NCBI GenBank assembly: GCA_017527065.1
Contig: JAFXQO010000074.1
Span: forward strand, 62,001-126,000
DNA from: Clostridia bacterium
Lineage (GTDB): Bacteria; Bacillota; Clostridia; Christensenellales; Aristaeellaceae
Length of the DNA stretch: 64,000 nt
Direction of reading: 5' to 3'
The position numbers were made by a program, and so were the translations under genes. Positions 32,468-44,960 of the stretch are shown here, piece after piece. Positions within the stretch are counted from its first letter, which is position 1; every line of letters begins with the position of its first letter. The notes below the pieces were generated by a model that was not told the origin of the DNA, did no database searches, and saw only the letters and a program-made list of their open reading frames with translations.

Positions 32468-33481
32468 ATGCCCCTGCCCCATGAATTTACGCCCAAACGC
32501 CCGTTGAAGCTGCGGGAGGACGGCGGCTTCCGCATCCTCATGATGAGCGACGCCCACCAGAAGCCCGGAGACGATGTGCGCACCATCCGCGCCATGGGCG
32601 CGCTCATCGACCGGACGAAGCCCGACCTGGTGATGCTGGGAGGCGACAACGTCGCCGCCTGCGCCAGCGAAGCGGATTTCGAGGCGCAGCTGGCCCGCAT
32701 CGCCTCGCCCATGGAGGAGCGGGGCGTAAGCTGGGCCCACGTCTACGGCAACCACGACCAGACGCCCGTTCTCTCCAAGCGCTGGCAGCAGGAGAAATAC
32801 GAAGAGTATCCCCATTGCGTCTCCAAACTGGGTCCCACCGACCTGCCCGGCGCGGGCAACTACTTCCTGCCCGTCGTGGATGGGGACGGCGAGCCGGTGT
32901 TCGGCGTGTGGGGACTGGATTCCCAGCAGGACTGGAAGACCCAGACTGTGCCGCTCTCCTATGAGGGCGACCTCTACTGGGACGTGATGATGCCCATGCC
33001 CATCCAGTCCTATTCGGACTACGACTTCATCCGCTTCGAGCAGGTGATGTGGTACTGGAACACCTCCGTCCGGCTGGAAAAGCTCTGCGGCCGCAAGATC
33101 CCCTCCCTGATGGTGTTCCACATACCGCTCTACGAGTTCAACGCCGTGCTGAGAAACGCGGGCCGCACGCATCTGAAGGGCGAGTACAACGAGCGGCTGA
33201 GCAATTCCGAGATCAATTCCGGCCTCTTCGCGGCGGCCTTCCAGCGGGGCGACGTGAAGGCCATCTTCGCCGGACACGACCACATCAACACCTTCGACGG
33301 CGTGTACTGCGGCATCCACATGGGCTTCGACGGCAGCATCGGCTACCAGGGCTACGGCGCGCGGGACAACGACCCCGGCCACGACCGGGAGCGGCTGCGG
33401 GGCGGACGGATATTCGACATATCCCGCGACGATCCCTGGGACGTGAAGACGGACATGGTGTTCGTGGGCGGACTGGACTGA
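32468..33481 (+). CDS. Calcineurin-like metallophosphoesterase
   Basis: 337 aa, no signal peptide, so cytosolic. The five metal motifs are visible: MMSDAHQ near residue 24, VMLGGDN near 55, VYGNHDQ near 95, MVFHIPL near 216 and FAGHDH near 265. It could split phosphodiester or phosphomonoester bonds; the family also includes purple-acid-like and sphingomyelinase-like enzymes. Lying between a glycan importer and a GH92 gene, it may remove phosphate from imported phospho-oligosaccharides. That role is inferred from position only. GAGGG precedes the ATG. Confidence 0.9.
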   Translation: MPLPHEFTPKRPLKLREDGGFRILMMSDAHQKPGDDVRTIRAMGALIDRTKPDLVMLGGDNVAACASEADFEAQLARIASPMEERGVSWAHVYGNHDQTPVLSKRWQQEKYEEYPHCVSKLGPTDLPGAGNYFLPVVDGDGEPVFGVWGLDSQQDWKTQTVPLSYEGDLYWDVMMPMPIQSYSDYDFIRFEQVMWYWNTSVRLEKLCGRKIPSLMVFHIPLYEFNAVLRNAGRTHLKGEYNERLSNSEINSGLFAAAFQRGDVKAIFAGHDHINTFDGVYCGIHMGFDGSIGYQGYGARDNDPGHDRERLRGGRIFDISRDDPWDVKTDMVFVGGLD

Positions 33482-33501
33482 GGCGGGGAGGATTGACGGC
33501 C

Positions 33502-35583
33502 ATGACGGATTACTGCGGCCATGTGAACGTGTTCCAGGGATGCGACGAGATCGACCTGCCCGCGCCCCAGGGCGTGGCGGCGGCCTGGCGCTTCATCAAG
33601 GGGCGCTGCGGCAACAACACCCCGGCGGCGGCGCTGCCCTTCGGGCGCATCACGGCGGGCTGCTACAGCGGCGGCTATTCCTCCGGCTACGGGCGGCTGA
33701 TGTGCAACAGCCACGGGGAAATCAAAAAGCTCTGGCCGCAGAACATGTTCCGCGGCGTCTCCCACCTGCAGAACGACGGCACGGGCGACATCGAAACCTT
33801 TTACAATTACGCCGTGGTGTCGCCGTTTACCGGCGGTCTCTCCGCCGCCGCCCAGGCGCGCCCCTTCAGCGACGAGCGGGCCGAGCCCGGCTATTACGCC
33901 TGCCGCGATTCCCTCACCGGCGCGCTGTGTGAGGTGACGGTCACGCGCCGGGCGGCGCTGCACCGCATCACCTTTCCGCGGGGACAGGGCCGCGTGTCCG
34001 TCGACTTCTCAAACGACGGCCTGTACGACGACGGCGGGCACCTGCGCGCCCCGGCGGGCCGGGCGAGCCTGGCGCTCGTGTCCGGCAGCGAGGCGGCGGT
34101 GCGCGCGGAGCTTCACCATCTCCCGGTGTATTTCCACATCCGGGTCGCGGGCGCGGCGGGGCCTCTCAGGCTGTGGGCGGACGACGCCGAGACGGACGCG
34201 CGCGAGCTGGCGCTGGAGCCGGGCCACCGGTTCGGCGTGGTGTTCGACGCGGGCGCGCAGGTTGAGATCACGCTGGGCCTGTCGCCCCGCGGCGCGGACG
34301 TCGCGAGGCGGGACGCGCTGGGCAACGCCCTGGGCTTTGACGAGGCGAGGGCGGCGGCCCGCGCCGAATGGAACGCGGCGCTCTCCCGGGTGGAGGCGCG
34401 CTTCGACGACGCGCGGGACTATGAGATATTCTACTCCAACCTGTATCACACGCTGGTGAAGCCCTGCGATTTCAGCGGCGAGAGCTTCCTCTACGATGAG
34501 GACGAGTTCGTTCTGGAATTCGCCACCATCTGGGACCAGTACAAGACGGCCCTGCCCCTCATCTACACGCTCTATCCCGACATGGGCCGCAAGATCGTCA
34601 TGACGATGCTCCACGTGGCCGCCGCCACCAAAAAGATGCCCCACACCCTGATGATGTGCGGCGATTACGAGCGCATCACCACCGCACAGGCCCGCATGCT
34701 GGCGGAGCACTCCATCGTGGACGCCTGGCTGCGGGGCGTGGATTTCGACGCGAAGAAGGCGCTGGCCCTGATGCTGGCCGACACCTTTGAGTACGGGCGG
34801 TTCGACGCCTACGCCGCCCACGCGGACGAGGCGAAGCACAAGGCGTTCCTCATCGACATCACGGACGCCTGCGCCGCCTGCGCGCTGATGGCGCGGGAGG
34901 CGGGCGAGGCGGAGGCGGCGGCGCGCTTCGGGGCCGTCGCCGCCCGGTGGATCGACGCGTTCGACCCGCTGACCGGCCTCCTCAAGGACGGCGAGCGCTT
35001 CTACGAGGGCACCCGGTGGAACTACTCCTTCCGCCTGATGCACGACATGCCCGCCCGCATGGCGCTGGCGGGCGGTGAGGCGGCCTTCGCCGCGCTGGCC
35101 GACCGCTTCTTCGGCTTTGTCCATCCGGAAGACGAGGCCGCCTGCTGCTTCGAGGGCTTCAACAACGAGACGGACATGGAATCGCCCTATGTGTATCACT
35201 TCGCCGGGCGGCACGACCGCCTGAGCGAGGTGATCGACGGGGGCCTCAAGTACATGTTCACGACGGGCCGGGGCGGCCTTCCGGGCAACAACGACAGCGG
35301 CGGACTGTGCTCCTGCTACTTGTGGAACGCCCTGGGGCTTTTCCCGGTGAGCGGACAGGACCTGATGATCGTGGGCTCCCCCCGCGTGCGGTCCGCGCGC
35401 CTGGCCCTGGCAAACGGCGGGACGTTCGTCATCCGGAAGCAGGGCGACGGCGTCTACGTGAAGGAGGCCTGGCTGAACGGGAAACGCCTGGAAAACCTGT
35501 CCTTCTCCGCGCGGGCGATGATGGCCGGCGGCGAGCTGCGGCTTGAAATGACGGAGGACGCGGACAGGGCCCGGCTGAAATAG
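33502..35583 (+). CDS. GH92-family alpha-mannosidase-like enzyme
   Basis: 693 aa. The C-terminal block GLPGNNDSGGLCSCYLWNALGLFPV and the late beta domain with GSPRVRSARL are the GH92 signature (usually GNDDxGxxSAWYVFSALG); the mid region WDQYKTALPLIYTLYPD and CFEGFNNETDMESPY are also family-like. GH92 enzymes are Ca-dependent inverting exo-mannosidases. There is no signal peptide, unlike most characterised members, so it would act on imported sugars inside the cell. The true start is the ATG at 33502 after GGGGAGG; the longer open frame upstream is a shadow of the phosphoesterase gene. Confidence 0.87.
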   Translation: MTDYCGHVNVFQGCDEIDLPAPQGVAAAWRFIKGRCGNNTPAAALPFGRITAGCYSGGYSSGYGRLMCNSHGEIKKLWPQNMFRGVSHLQNDGTGDIETFYNYAVVSPFTGGLSAAAQARPFSDERAEPGYYACRDSLTGALCEVTVTRRAALHRITFPRGQGRVSVDFSNDGLYDDGGHLRAPAGRASLALVSGSEAAVRAELHHLPVYFHIRVAGAAGPLRLWADDAETDARELALEPGHRFGVVFDAGAQVEITLGLSPRGADVARRDALGNALGFDEARAAARAEWNAALSRVEARFDDARDYEIFYSNLYHTLVKPCDFSGESFLYDEDEFVLEFATIWDQYKTALPLIYTLYPDMGRKIVMTMLHVAAATKKMPHTLMMCGDYERITTAQARMLAEHSIVDAWLRGVDFDAKKALALMLADTFEYGRFDAYAAHADEAKHKAFLIDITDACAACALMAREAGEAEAAARFGAVAARWIDAFDPLTGLLKDGERFYEGTRWNYSFRLMHDMPARMALAGGEAAFAALADRFFGFVHPEDEAACCFEGFNNETDMESPYVYHFAGRHDRLSEVIDGGLKYMFTTGRGGLPGNNDSGGLCSCYLWNALGLFPVSGQDLMIVGSPRVRSARLALANGGTFVIRKQGDGVYVKEAWLNGKRLENLSFSARAMMAGGELRLEMTEDADRARLK

Positions 35584-35594
35584 CGTATCATATC

Positions 35595-35631
35595 AAAACC
35601 GCGCCGGCGAATCGCTGCCGGCGCGGTTTTT
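35595..35631. terminator. Bidirectional terminator between GH92 and M24 peptidase genes
   Basis: AAAACCGCGCCGGC-gaatcgct-GCCGGCGCGGTTTTT: a perfect 10-bp GC stem flanked by A and T runs, serving both converging genes. Confidence 0.93.
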
Positions 35632-35639
35632 CATATGAA

Positions 35640-36713
35640 TCAGGCGAAGGCGGGGATCTCCAGCTGGTTCAGCACCTCGCAGCCCTCTTCGGTCACGACG
35701 ACCAGGTCTTCGATGCGCACGCCGAACTTCCCCGGCAGGTAAATGCCCGGCTCGATGGAGAAGATCATGCCCGGCCGGGCCACCGCCTCGCTGGTCGCGC
35801 TCACGTCCGGGGGCTCGTGTACGCCGATGCCGATGTTGTGGCCGGTGCGGTGGGTGAAGAAGGGCCCGTAACCGCCCTCCTCGATGACCGAGCGGGCGGC
35901 GCGGTCGATGTCCCTGAGGGGCGCGCCCGGCTTCACCGCAGCCTTGCCCGCCAGGTTGGCCCGGCGCACCAGCTCGTACACCTTCTTCATTTCATCGGTG
36001 GGCTCGCCGAAGAAGACGGTGCGCGTCATGTCGCTCATGGCCTTGTTCAAGTCAAGGCCCACGTCGAAGATGACGGCGTCGCCCTTTTTCAGCGGCGTCT
36101 CGTCGGAATCGTGGTGCGGCTCGGCGCAGTGGGGGCCGAAGCAGATCAGCGGCGCGAAGCTGTAGCCCGCCGCGCCCATGGAGCGGGCGATGTCCACATA
36201 GCGCCGGCCCAGGCCCGCCTCGGTGTCGCCTTCCCGAACGGTCTCAATCAGCGCGGCGAGGACCTTGTCGTTCAGGCGGGAGCTCTCGCGCATGGCGGCG
36301 ATTTCCTCCGCGTCCTTGAGCATGCGCGCCTCGTCCACCGGCGCGGAGCCGACCTTCACCCGAAGGCCCGGCCGCGCTTCCATCAGCCGGATGAGGAAAT
36401 GGCTGGGCCAGCACTTGTCGACGCCGATGACCGCCAGGTCTTCCGGCAAACGCTTTGCCAGCACGGCCACGCAGTCCTCGGTGTCGTCGTATTCGACCAG
36501 GGGCAGGCCCGCCTCCGGCCGCTGGGAGAAGAGGCGGTTGGCGAACAGACACACGTCGCCGCTTTGGGAGACGGTGAGGGCCACCATGCGCTCGCCCGGC
36601 TGGATCCAGCGGCCCGTGAGATAGTATAATGATTCGATGTCGCTCACCAGGATGCAGGGCAGGCCGTGTTTTTTCATGCCCTCGATCACTCGGTTCAGCC
36701 GCGATGTGTTCAT
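35640..36713 (-). CDS. Xaa-Pro aminopeptidase/prolidase, M24B family
   Basis: 357 aa. Hydrolyses the bond before or after proline in peptides. The five metal ligands are visible: two Asp in VIFDVGLDLNKAMSDMTRT, His in HRTGHNIGIGVHE, and two Glu in FSIEPGIYLPGKFGVRIED. The N-terminal creatinase-like domain begins RLNRVIEGMKKHGLPCILVS. Start at the ATG 36711-36713 after AAGGAGG; it overlaps the end of the methyltransferase gene by 4 nt. The open frame continuing upstream to 37241 is a shadow. PepQ versus PepP cannot be told by eye. Confidence 0.94.
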   Translation of the reverse strand: MNTSRLNRVIEGMKKHGLPCILVSDIESLYYLTGRWIQPGERMVALTVSQSGDVCLFANRLFSQRPEAGLPLVEYDDTEDCVAVLAKRLPEDLAVIGVDKCWPSHFLIRLMEARPGLRVKVGSAPVDEARMLKDAEEIAAMRESSRLNDKVLAALIETVREGDTEAGLGRRYVDIARSMGAAGYSFAPLICFGPHCAEPHHDSDETPLKKGDAVIFDVGLDLNKAMSDMTRTVFFGEPTDEMKKVYELVRRANLAGKAAVKPGAPLRDIDRAARSVIEEGGYGPFFTHRTGHNIGIGVHEPPDVSATSEAVARPGMIFSIEPGIYLPGKFGVRIEDLVVVTEEGCEVLNQLEIPAFA

Positions 36714-37309
36714 GCTTCTTCCTCCTTGCGGGCCTGGATGATCCAGTAGCCCGCGTCCCTCGCGATGATCTGGCCGTTGCCGTAGGTCTCCTGGAAGTGC
36801 TTCAGCGCGGAGGGCGCGCCCTGCTGCTTGCGGATGACGATGGTCAGGGCGCCGCCTGGCTCCAGGCGGCTGAAGGCCTCGTCGAACAGGGCGTAGATCA
36901 GCCGCTTGCCCGCGCGGATGGGCGGGTTGGTGACCACGTGGCGGAAGCCGCCCTCGATGCGCTCGAAGCCGTCGCTCAGGATCAGCTCGGCCCGGACGCC
37001 GTTCATTTCGAGATTGCGCCGGGCCAGGTCCAGCGCCCGCTCGTTCACGTCGGCCAGCACCAGCCGCGCCTGGGGATTCAGCCGCGCCAGGAACGCGCCC
37101 ACCGGCCCCCAGCCGCAGCCCAGGTCCAGCACGCGGCCGGAAAGGGGCGGCAGGCTCTCGATGAGCAGCCGGCTGCCGGGGTCGAGTCCGTCCTTGGAGA
37201 ACACGCCGGCGTCGGTCACGAAGTCCAGCGTGAGGCCGCACGCCGCGGCCCGGACGGCGCGCTCCCTGTGTTCGCTCTGGGGCCTGGCCGTGAAATAATG
37301 CTCCGACAT
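36710..37309 (-). CDS. RsmC/RlmG-like class I methyltransferase
   Basis: 199 aa. SAM-binding motif VLDLGCGWGPVGAFLA near residue 62, acidic loop LADVN, and the catalytic VTNPPIRAG, where NPPx marks methylation of an exocyclic amino group on a base. MSEHYFTARPQSEHRE resembles the start of RsmC C-terminal domains and of small Firmicute relatives (YbxB). Probably methylates a guanine in rRNA. Flanked by an RsuA-type synthase gene (4 nt upstream) and the M24 gene, all in one unit. Confidence 0.9.
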   Translation of the reverse strand: MSEHYFTARPQSEHRERAVRAAACGLTLDFVTDAGVFSKDGLDPGSRLLIESLPPLSGRVLDLGCGWGPVGAFLARLNPQARLVLADVNERALDLARRNLEMNGVRAELILSDGFERIEGGFRHVVTNPPIRAGKRLIYALFDEAFSRLEPGGALTIVIRKQQGAPSALKHFQETYGNGQIIARDAGYWIIQARKEEEA

Positions 37310-37313
37310 GGGG

Positions 37314-38045
37314 TCATTCCTCCAGCTCTGTGATGGTGTAAAGGCGCGCCTTCTCTTCGGCGGTCAGTTCGCGCCATTCGCCCGGCGCGAGGGCGGGGTC
37401 CAGCTCCACGCCGGCGATGGACTGCCTGTGCAGCGCCGTCACCGGGTGGCCCAGCGCGCCGAACATGCGCTTTACCTGGTGGTATTTGCCTTCCGTGACG
37501 GTGATTTCACACAGGGATTCCCCGTCGTCCGCCTCCAGCACGGTCATTTGGGCGGGCTTGCAGGTGAAGTCCCTGAGCGGTATACCCTCGGCCATGCGCC
37601 GCGCGTCCCCGGCCGTGACGCGGCCCTCCACCCGGGCGAGATAGCGCTTGCCCTGCTCCCATTTGGGAGAGATGAGCCGGTGCGCCAGCTGGCCGTCGGT
37701 GGTGAGGATGACCAGCCCCGTGGTGTCCTTGTCCAGCCGGCCCACCGGGCCGAGGCCCAGCGATTGCCACGCGGGCGGCAGCAGGTCGACGACCGTCTGC
37801 CCGCGGCCGTCCTCGGTGGCGGTGAGCACCCCCGCCGGCTTGTTGAGCATGACGTGGAAGTGTTTGTCGGTGCGCACGGGCTCGCCGCCCGCCTCCACGG
37901 CGTCGCTGTCCAGGTCGAGGGTCATGGCCGGGTCGGCGGCCGGCGCGCCGTTGACCGTCACGCGGCCCGCCTTCACCAGCGCCGCGGCTTCTTTGCGGGA
38001 CAGGCCGCCCCGGGCCAGCAGCCTGTCCAGGCGCATCTTTCTCAT
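37314..38045 (-). CDS. rRNA pseudouridine synthase, RsuA family
   Basis: 243 aa. N-terminal S4 RNA-binding domain (MRLDRLLARGGLSRKEAAAL, then VTVNG) followed by a catalytic domain with GRLDKDTTGLVILTTDG, where the Asp is the nucleophile, and a late KYHQVKRMFGALGHPV. Family is RsuA/RluB/RluE/RluF; the 16S position 516 enzyme RsuA is the closest guess. Immediately follows the PatB gene (2 nt) and precedes the RsmC-like gene. Confidence 0.93.
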   Translation of the reverse strand: MRKMRLDRLLARGGLSRKEAAALVKAGRVTVNGAPAADPAMTLDLDSDAVEAGGEPVRTDKHFHVMLNKPAGVLTATEDGRGQTVVDLLPPAWQSLGLGPVGRLDKDTTGLVILTTDGQLAHRLISPKWEQGKRYLARVEGRVTAGDARRMAEGIPLRDFTCKPAQMTVLEADDGESLCEITVTEGKYHQVKRMFGALGHPVTALHRQSIAGVELDPALAPGEWRELTAEEKARLYTITELEE

Positions 38046-38047
38046 GG

Positions 38048-39214
38048 TCAGCAGAGGCCCTCGGCCTTCATGGCGGCCTCGAGCTGCTCCAGCGCGCGCA
38101 CCACGTTATGGCGCGGTGTGGCGATGTTCATGCGCATGAAGCCCCGGCCCTCTTCGCCGAAGTACAGGCCGTCGCTCAGGCCCAGGCCGGCCTTGTTCGT
38201 CAGGAACCTGTTCAGCGCGTCCTGCTCCAGCTTCAGCGCCCGCATGTCCAGCCACATGAGGTAGGTTCCCATCAGCGGGCTGACGCCGATCATGGGCAGG
38301 CGCTCGGCCAGGAATTTTTCCACCAGGACGCGCGTGCCGTCCAGGTAAGCCAGCAGCTCGTCAAGCCAGGGCCCGCCGCTCTCGTAGGCCGCCCGCTGGG
38401 CTACGGCGCCCATCAGGTTGAGGCCGTTGACGCCGCGGCGGTTGTATTCCTCCTGGAAGGCCTTGCGGCGGTCAGGGTTGGGAATGAGCGCCGAGGAATG
38501 GCGCAGCGCCGCCAGGTTGAAGGTCTTTGTGGCGGCGATGAAGGCCATGGCGTCCGGGTCCACGGCGACGACGGAGGTGTTTTTGTGGCCGGGCAGCTCC
38601 AGGTCGGCGTGGATCTCGTCCGCGATGACCTGAGCGCCATAGCGCCTTGCCAGCGCGCTCACCGTCTCCAGCTCTTCCCGCGTCCACACGCGGCCGATGG
38701 GATTGTGGGGGTTGCAGAGGACGACGGCCCTGGCGCCCTCCTTAAAGGCCGCCTCCAGGTCGTCAAAATCCATCTGCCAGCCGGCCTCTGTCCGGATAAG
38801 GGGATTGCGGCGCACGGCGCAGCCGGCGTCCTTCACCACGCTGTAGAAGGGGCCGTATACGGGCGTCTGCACCACGACGGACTCGCCGGGCTTTGCGACC
38901 GCCGCCACGGCCATGCGCAGGCTGTCCACCACGCCGGGGGAAAAGAGCACCGCCTCGCGCTCCAGGGCCACGCCGTGGCGCTTCTTCATCCAGTTCACGA
39001 CGGCGTCCGCGTCGCGGGGATCATGGCCGGGATAGCCGAACGCGCCGTGCTGCGCGCGCTCGATCAGCGCCCGGATGACCGGCTCCGGCGCGGCGAAGTC
39101 CATATCCGCCACCCACAGCGGGATCACGTCCTCCCGGCCGAAGGTAGCCTTGCGCTCATCCCACTTGAGACAATACGTGCCCTCCCGGCGCACGCCCAGA
39201 TCAAACTGATTCAT
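38048..39214 (-). CDS. PLP-dependent cystathionine beta-lyase, PatB/MalY type
   Basis: 388 aa fold-type I aminotransferase-like enzyme. The family start is LGVRREGTYCLKWDER then PLWVADMDFAAPEPV; NPHNPIGRVWTREEL and the PLP-lysine region TKTFNLAALRHS (Lys in ATKT) follow. PatB splits cystathionine to homocysteine, pyruvate and ammonia. The ATG at 39212-39214 follows GGAGGGT. The frame extends upstream to 39385 but crosses the promoter, so it was trimmed. First gene of a minus-strand unit with rsuA-like, rsmC-like and M24 genes. Confidence 0.93.
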   Translation of the reverse strand: MNQFDLGVRREGTYCLKWDERKATFGREDVIPLWVADMDFAAPEPVIRALIERAQHGAFGYPGHDPRDADAVVNWMKKRHGVALEREAVLFSPGVVDSLRMAVAAVAKPGESVVVQTPVYGPFYSVVKDAGCAVRRNPLIRTEAGWQMDFDDLEAAFKEGARAVVLCNPHNPIGRVWTREELETVSALARRYGAQVIADEIHADLELPGHKNTSVVAVDPDAMAFIAATKTFNLAALRHSSALIPNPDRRKAFQEEYNRRGVNGLNLMGAVAQRAAYESGGPWLDELLAYLDGTRVLVEKFLAERLPMIGVSPLMGTYLMWLDMRALKLEQDALNRFLTNKAGLGLSDGLYFGEEGRGFMRMNIATPRHNVVRALEQLEAAMKAEGLC

Positions 39215-39251
39215 GAGTATACCCTCCTCCGATTCCCGGTATTCCGCCCCT

Positions 39252-39280
39252 ATTATAGCGGATCGCGCGCCAAAAGGCAA
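39252..39280 (-). promoter_or_regulatory. Promoter of the patB operon
   Basis: TTGCCT and TATAAT with a 17-nt spacer on the minus strand. Confidence 0.7.
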
Positions 39281-39328
39281 GGCGGCGCTTCCTTGGGTTA
39301 ATTGTATGTATGAATACGCGATAAGGAC

Positions 39329-39357
39329 TGGATAACCGGGCAAAAAAGTGGTATAAT
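39329..39357 (+). promoter_or_regulatory. Putative promoter of gyrB
   Basis: TGGATA and a perfect TATAAT with a 17-nt spacer, 39 nt before the gyrB ATG. The -35 is weak; gyrase promoters are often tuned by supercoiling. Confidence 0.55.
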
Positions 39358-39378
39358 AATATAGAAAGAAAAACGTGA

Positions 39379-41340
<1,962 letters not shown>

Positions 41341-41344
41341 GAGA

Positions 41345-41498
41345 TAATTAGGAATTAGGAATTTGGAATTAGGAATTGGCCTTCCCGAAGGGAAGGCAAT
41401 AGACCCCTCAGTCAGCGCTCCGCGCTGACAGCTCCCCGGAGGGGAGCCAAATTCAGGCAATATACAATTCCTAATTCCTAATTCCTAATTCCCAATTC
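41345..41498. repeat. Palindromic repeat element between gyrB and gyrA
   Basis: Two long arms of tandem AATTAGG/CCTAATT units (41345-41379 and 41465-41498) are inverted copies of each other. They enclose CCTTCCC-gaa-GGGAAGG and a paired block TCAGCGC-tcc-GCGCTGA beside CTCCCC-gga-GGGGAG. The inner pair has the same plan as the repeats near the DUF559 genes. The gyrA ribosome site starts right after it. Confidence 0.8.
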
Positions 41499-41514
41499 AA
41501 AGGAGGTTTTTCCT

Positions 41515-44121
<2,607 letters not shown>

Positions 44122-44127
44122 CCCTCG

Positions 44128-44234
44128 CCTCTCTCTCCGAGGGAGGTGTCACGACGGAGCCGTGACAGAGGGAGTTTTACGGGGGAAAGACTCCCTCAGT
44201 CGCCTGCGGCGACAGCTCCCTCGGAGAGGGAGCC
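44128..44234. repeat. Paired hairpin repeat, left flank of DUF559 copy 2
   Basis: Two head-to-head units. Unit 1: CTCTCCGAGGGAG stem plus GTCACG-acggag-CGTGAC, ending GAGGGAGTTTT. Unit 2: GACTCCCTCAG, GTCGCC-tgc-GGCGAC, then CTCCCTCGGAGAGGGAG. The same 107-nt arrangement returns at 44832-44939 with only a few differences. Confidence 0.88.
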
Positions 44235-44282
44235 GATCTAAAGCTGTCGTCTGCGGCGAGTCATGGTAACTATTCAGTCATG

Positions 44283-44330
44283 GACTCCCTCCGGCCCGCC
44301 TTGCGGGCCACCTCCCTCGGGGAGGGAGGC
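44283..44330. repeat. Single hairpin repeat, inner copy 1
   Basis: GACTCCCTC, GGCCCGC-ctt-GCGGGCC, then CCTCCCTCGGGGAGGGAGG. Same family plan, with a different inner stem sequence. Confidence 0.8.
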
Positions 44331-44340
44331 TTTTGGTTGG

Positions 44341-44391
44341 GCTCCCTCTTTGAGGGAGCTGGCTGGCCGCAGGCCAGACTGAGGGAGTTTT
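44341..44391. repeat. Single hairpin repeat, inner copy 2 (inverted)
   Basis: GCTCCCTCTTTGAGGGAGC, then CTGGCC-gca-GGCCAG, ending ACTGAGGGAGTTTT. Opposite in orientation to the copy at 44283. Confidence 0.8.
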
Positions 44392-44460
44392 CTGCTACAG
44401 GGCGGGTAGTTGCCCTTCACGAAGAAAGCCACATAAAACTCAGCGTTCAGGGTGATACAA

Positions 44461-44829
44461 ATGTCATTGCCATATCAGCATCGTTTGATTGATCGGGCCA
44501 GACAGCTCCGAAAAGAAGGAACGAAGCAGGAAAAGCACTTGTGGTATGATTTTTTGAGAAATCGGCCCGAACGCTTTCAGCGGCAGAAGAGCATTGGAAT
44601 GTATATCGTCGATTTCTATTGCCATTCGTGCAAACTGGTTATAGAGTTGGATGGTTCACAGCATTATGAAGAAGATGCTGTGCGTTATGACAGGAAAAGA
44701 ACGGAATATCTGAACTCACAGGGATTGGACGTACTGCGCTTTACAAATCTGGATGTTGACCAACACTTCGAGGGCGTTTGTCATGAAATCGACAAAGCGC
44801 TGGAAGCAGGTCGCATACGGGCAAAATAG
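44461..44829 (+). CDS. DUF559-domain protein, nuclease-like, copy 2
   Basis: 122 aa. Core: LRKEGTKQEKHLWYDFLR, FQRQKSIGMYIVDFYC, LVIELDGSQHYEE, VLRFTNLDVDQHFEGV. It is alignable throughout with the copy at 11351 and keeps the same putative catalytic Asp and Glu-x-Asp, but differs at about half its positions, so it is not a recent duplicate. Base composition is clearly poorer in GC than gyrA next door, a sign of transfer. The ATG at 44461 follows GGGTGA. Near-identical repeats lie on both sides (44128-44234 and 44832-44939). Function unknown. Confidence 0.88.
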   Translation: MSLPYQHRLIDRARQLRKEGTKQEKHLWYDFLRNRPERFQRQKSIGMYIVDFYCHSCKLVIELDGSQHYEEDAVRYDRKRTEYLNSQGLDVLRFTNLDVDQHFEGVCHEIDKALEAGRIRAK

Positions 44830-44831
44830 TG

Positions 44832-44939
44832 CCTCTCTCTCCGAGGGAGGTGTCACGGCGAAGCCGTGACGAAGGGAGTTTTTACGGTGGAAAGACTCCC
44901 TCAGTCGCCTGCGGCGACAGCTCCCTCGGGGAGGGAGCC
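44832..44939. repeat. Paired hairpin repeat, right flank of DUF559 copy 2
   Basis: Direct repeat of 44128-44234: same two head-to-head units, with changes mainly inside loops (acggag to gcgaag) and in the spacer after GGGAGTTTT. Confidence 0.88.
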
Positions 44940-44960
44940 TGTCCATGACAAAAAGGGGAT

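Larger units (their letters stand above)
44122..44460. other. Gene-free stretch filled by hairpin repeats
   Basis: The whole stretch after gyrA is repeat material apart from about 45 nt around 44240 and the 70 nt before the DUF559 start. See the repeat entries. Confidence 0.75.

Noticed and set aside
30758..33382. An 874-codon open frame on the minus strand, and many similar long His/Val/Gly/Ala-rich frames
   Set aside because: They lie opposite real genes with clear motifs. In GC-rich DNA the frame opposite codon position 3 stays open by chance. They have no ribosome sites and no family features.
33049..33501. N-terminal extension of the GH92 protein
   Set aside because: This frame overlaps the metallophosphoesterase gene and reads as low-complexity Arg/Gly/Pro; the ATG at 33502 has a ribosome site and starts the family-like sequence.
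44128..44939. CRISPR array
   Set aside because: Repeats are self-complementary, vary in sequence and orientation, are not evenly spaced, and have no cas genes nearby.
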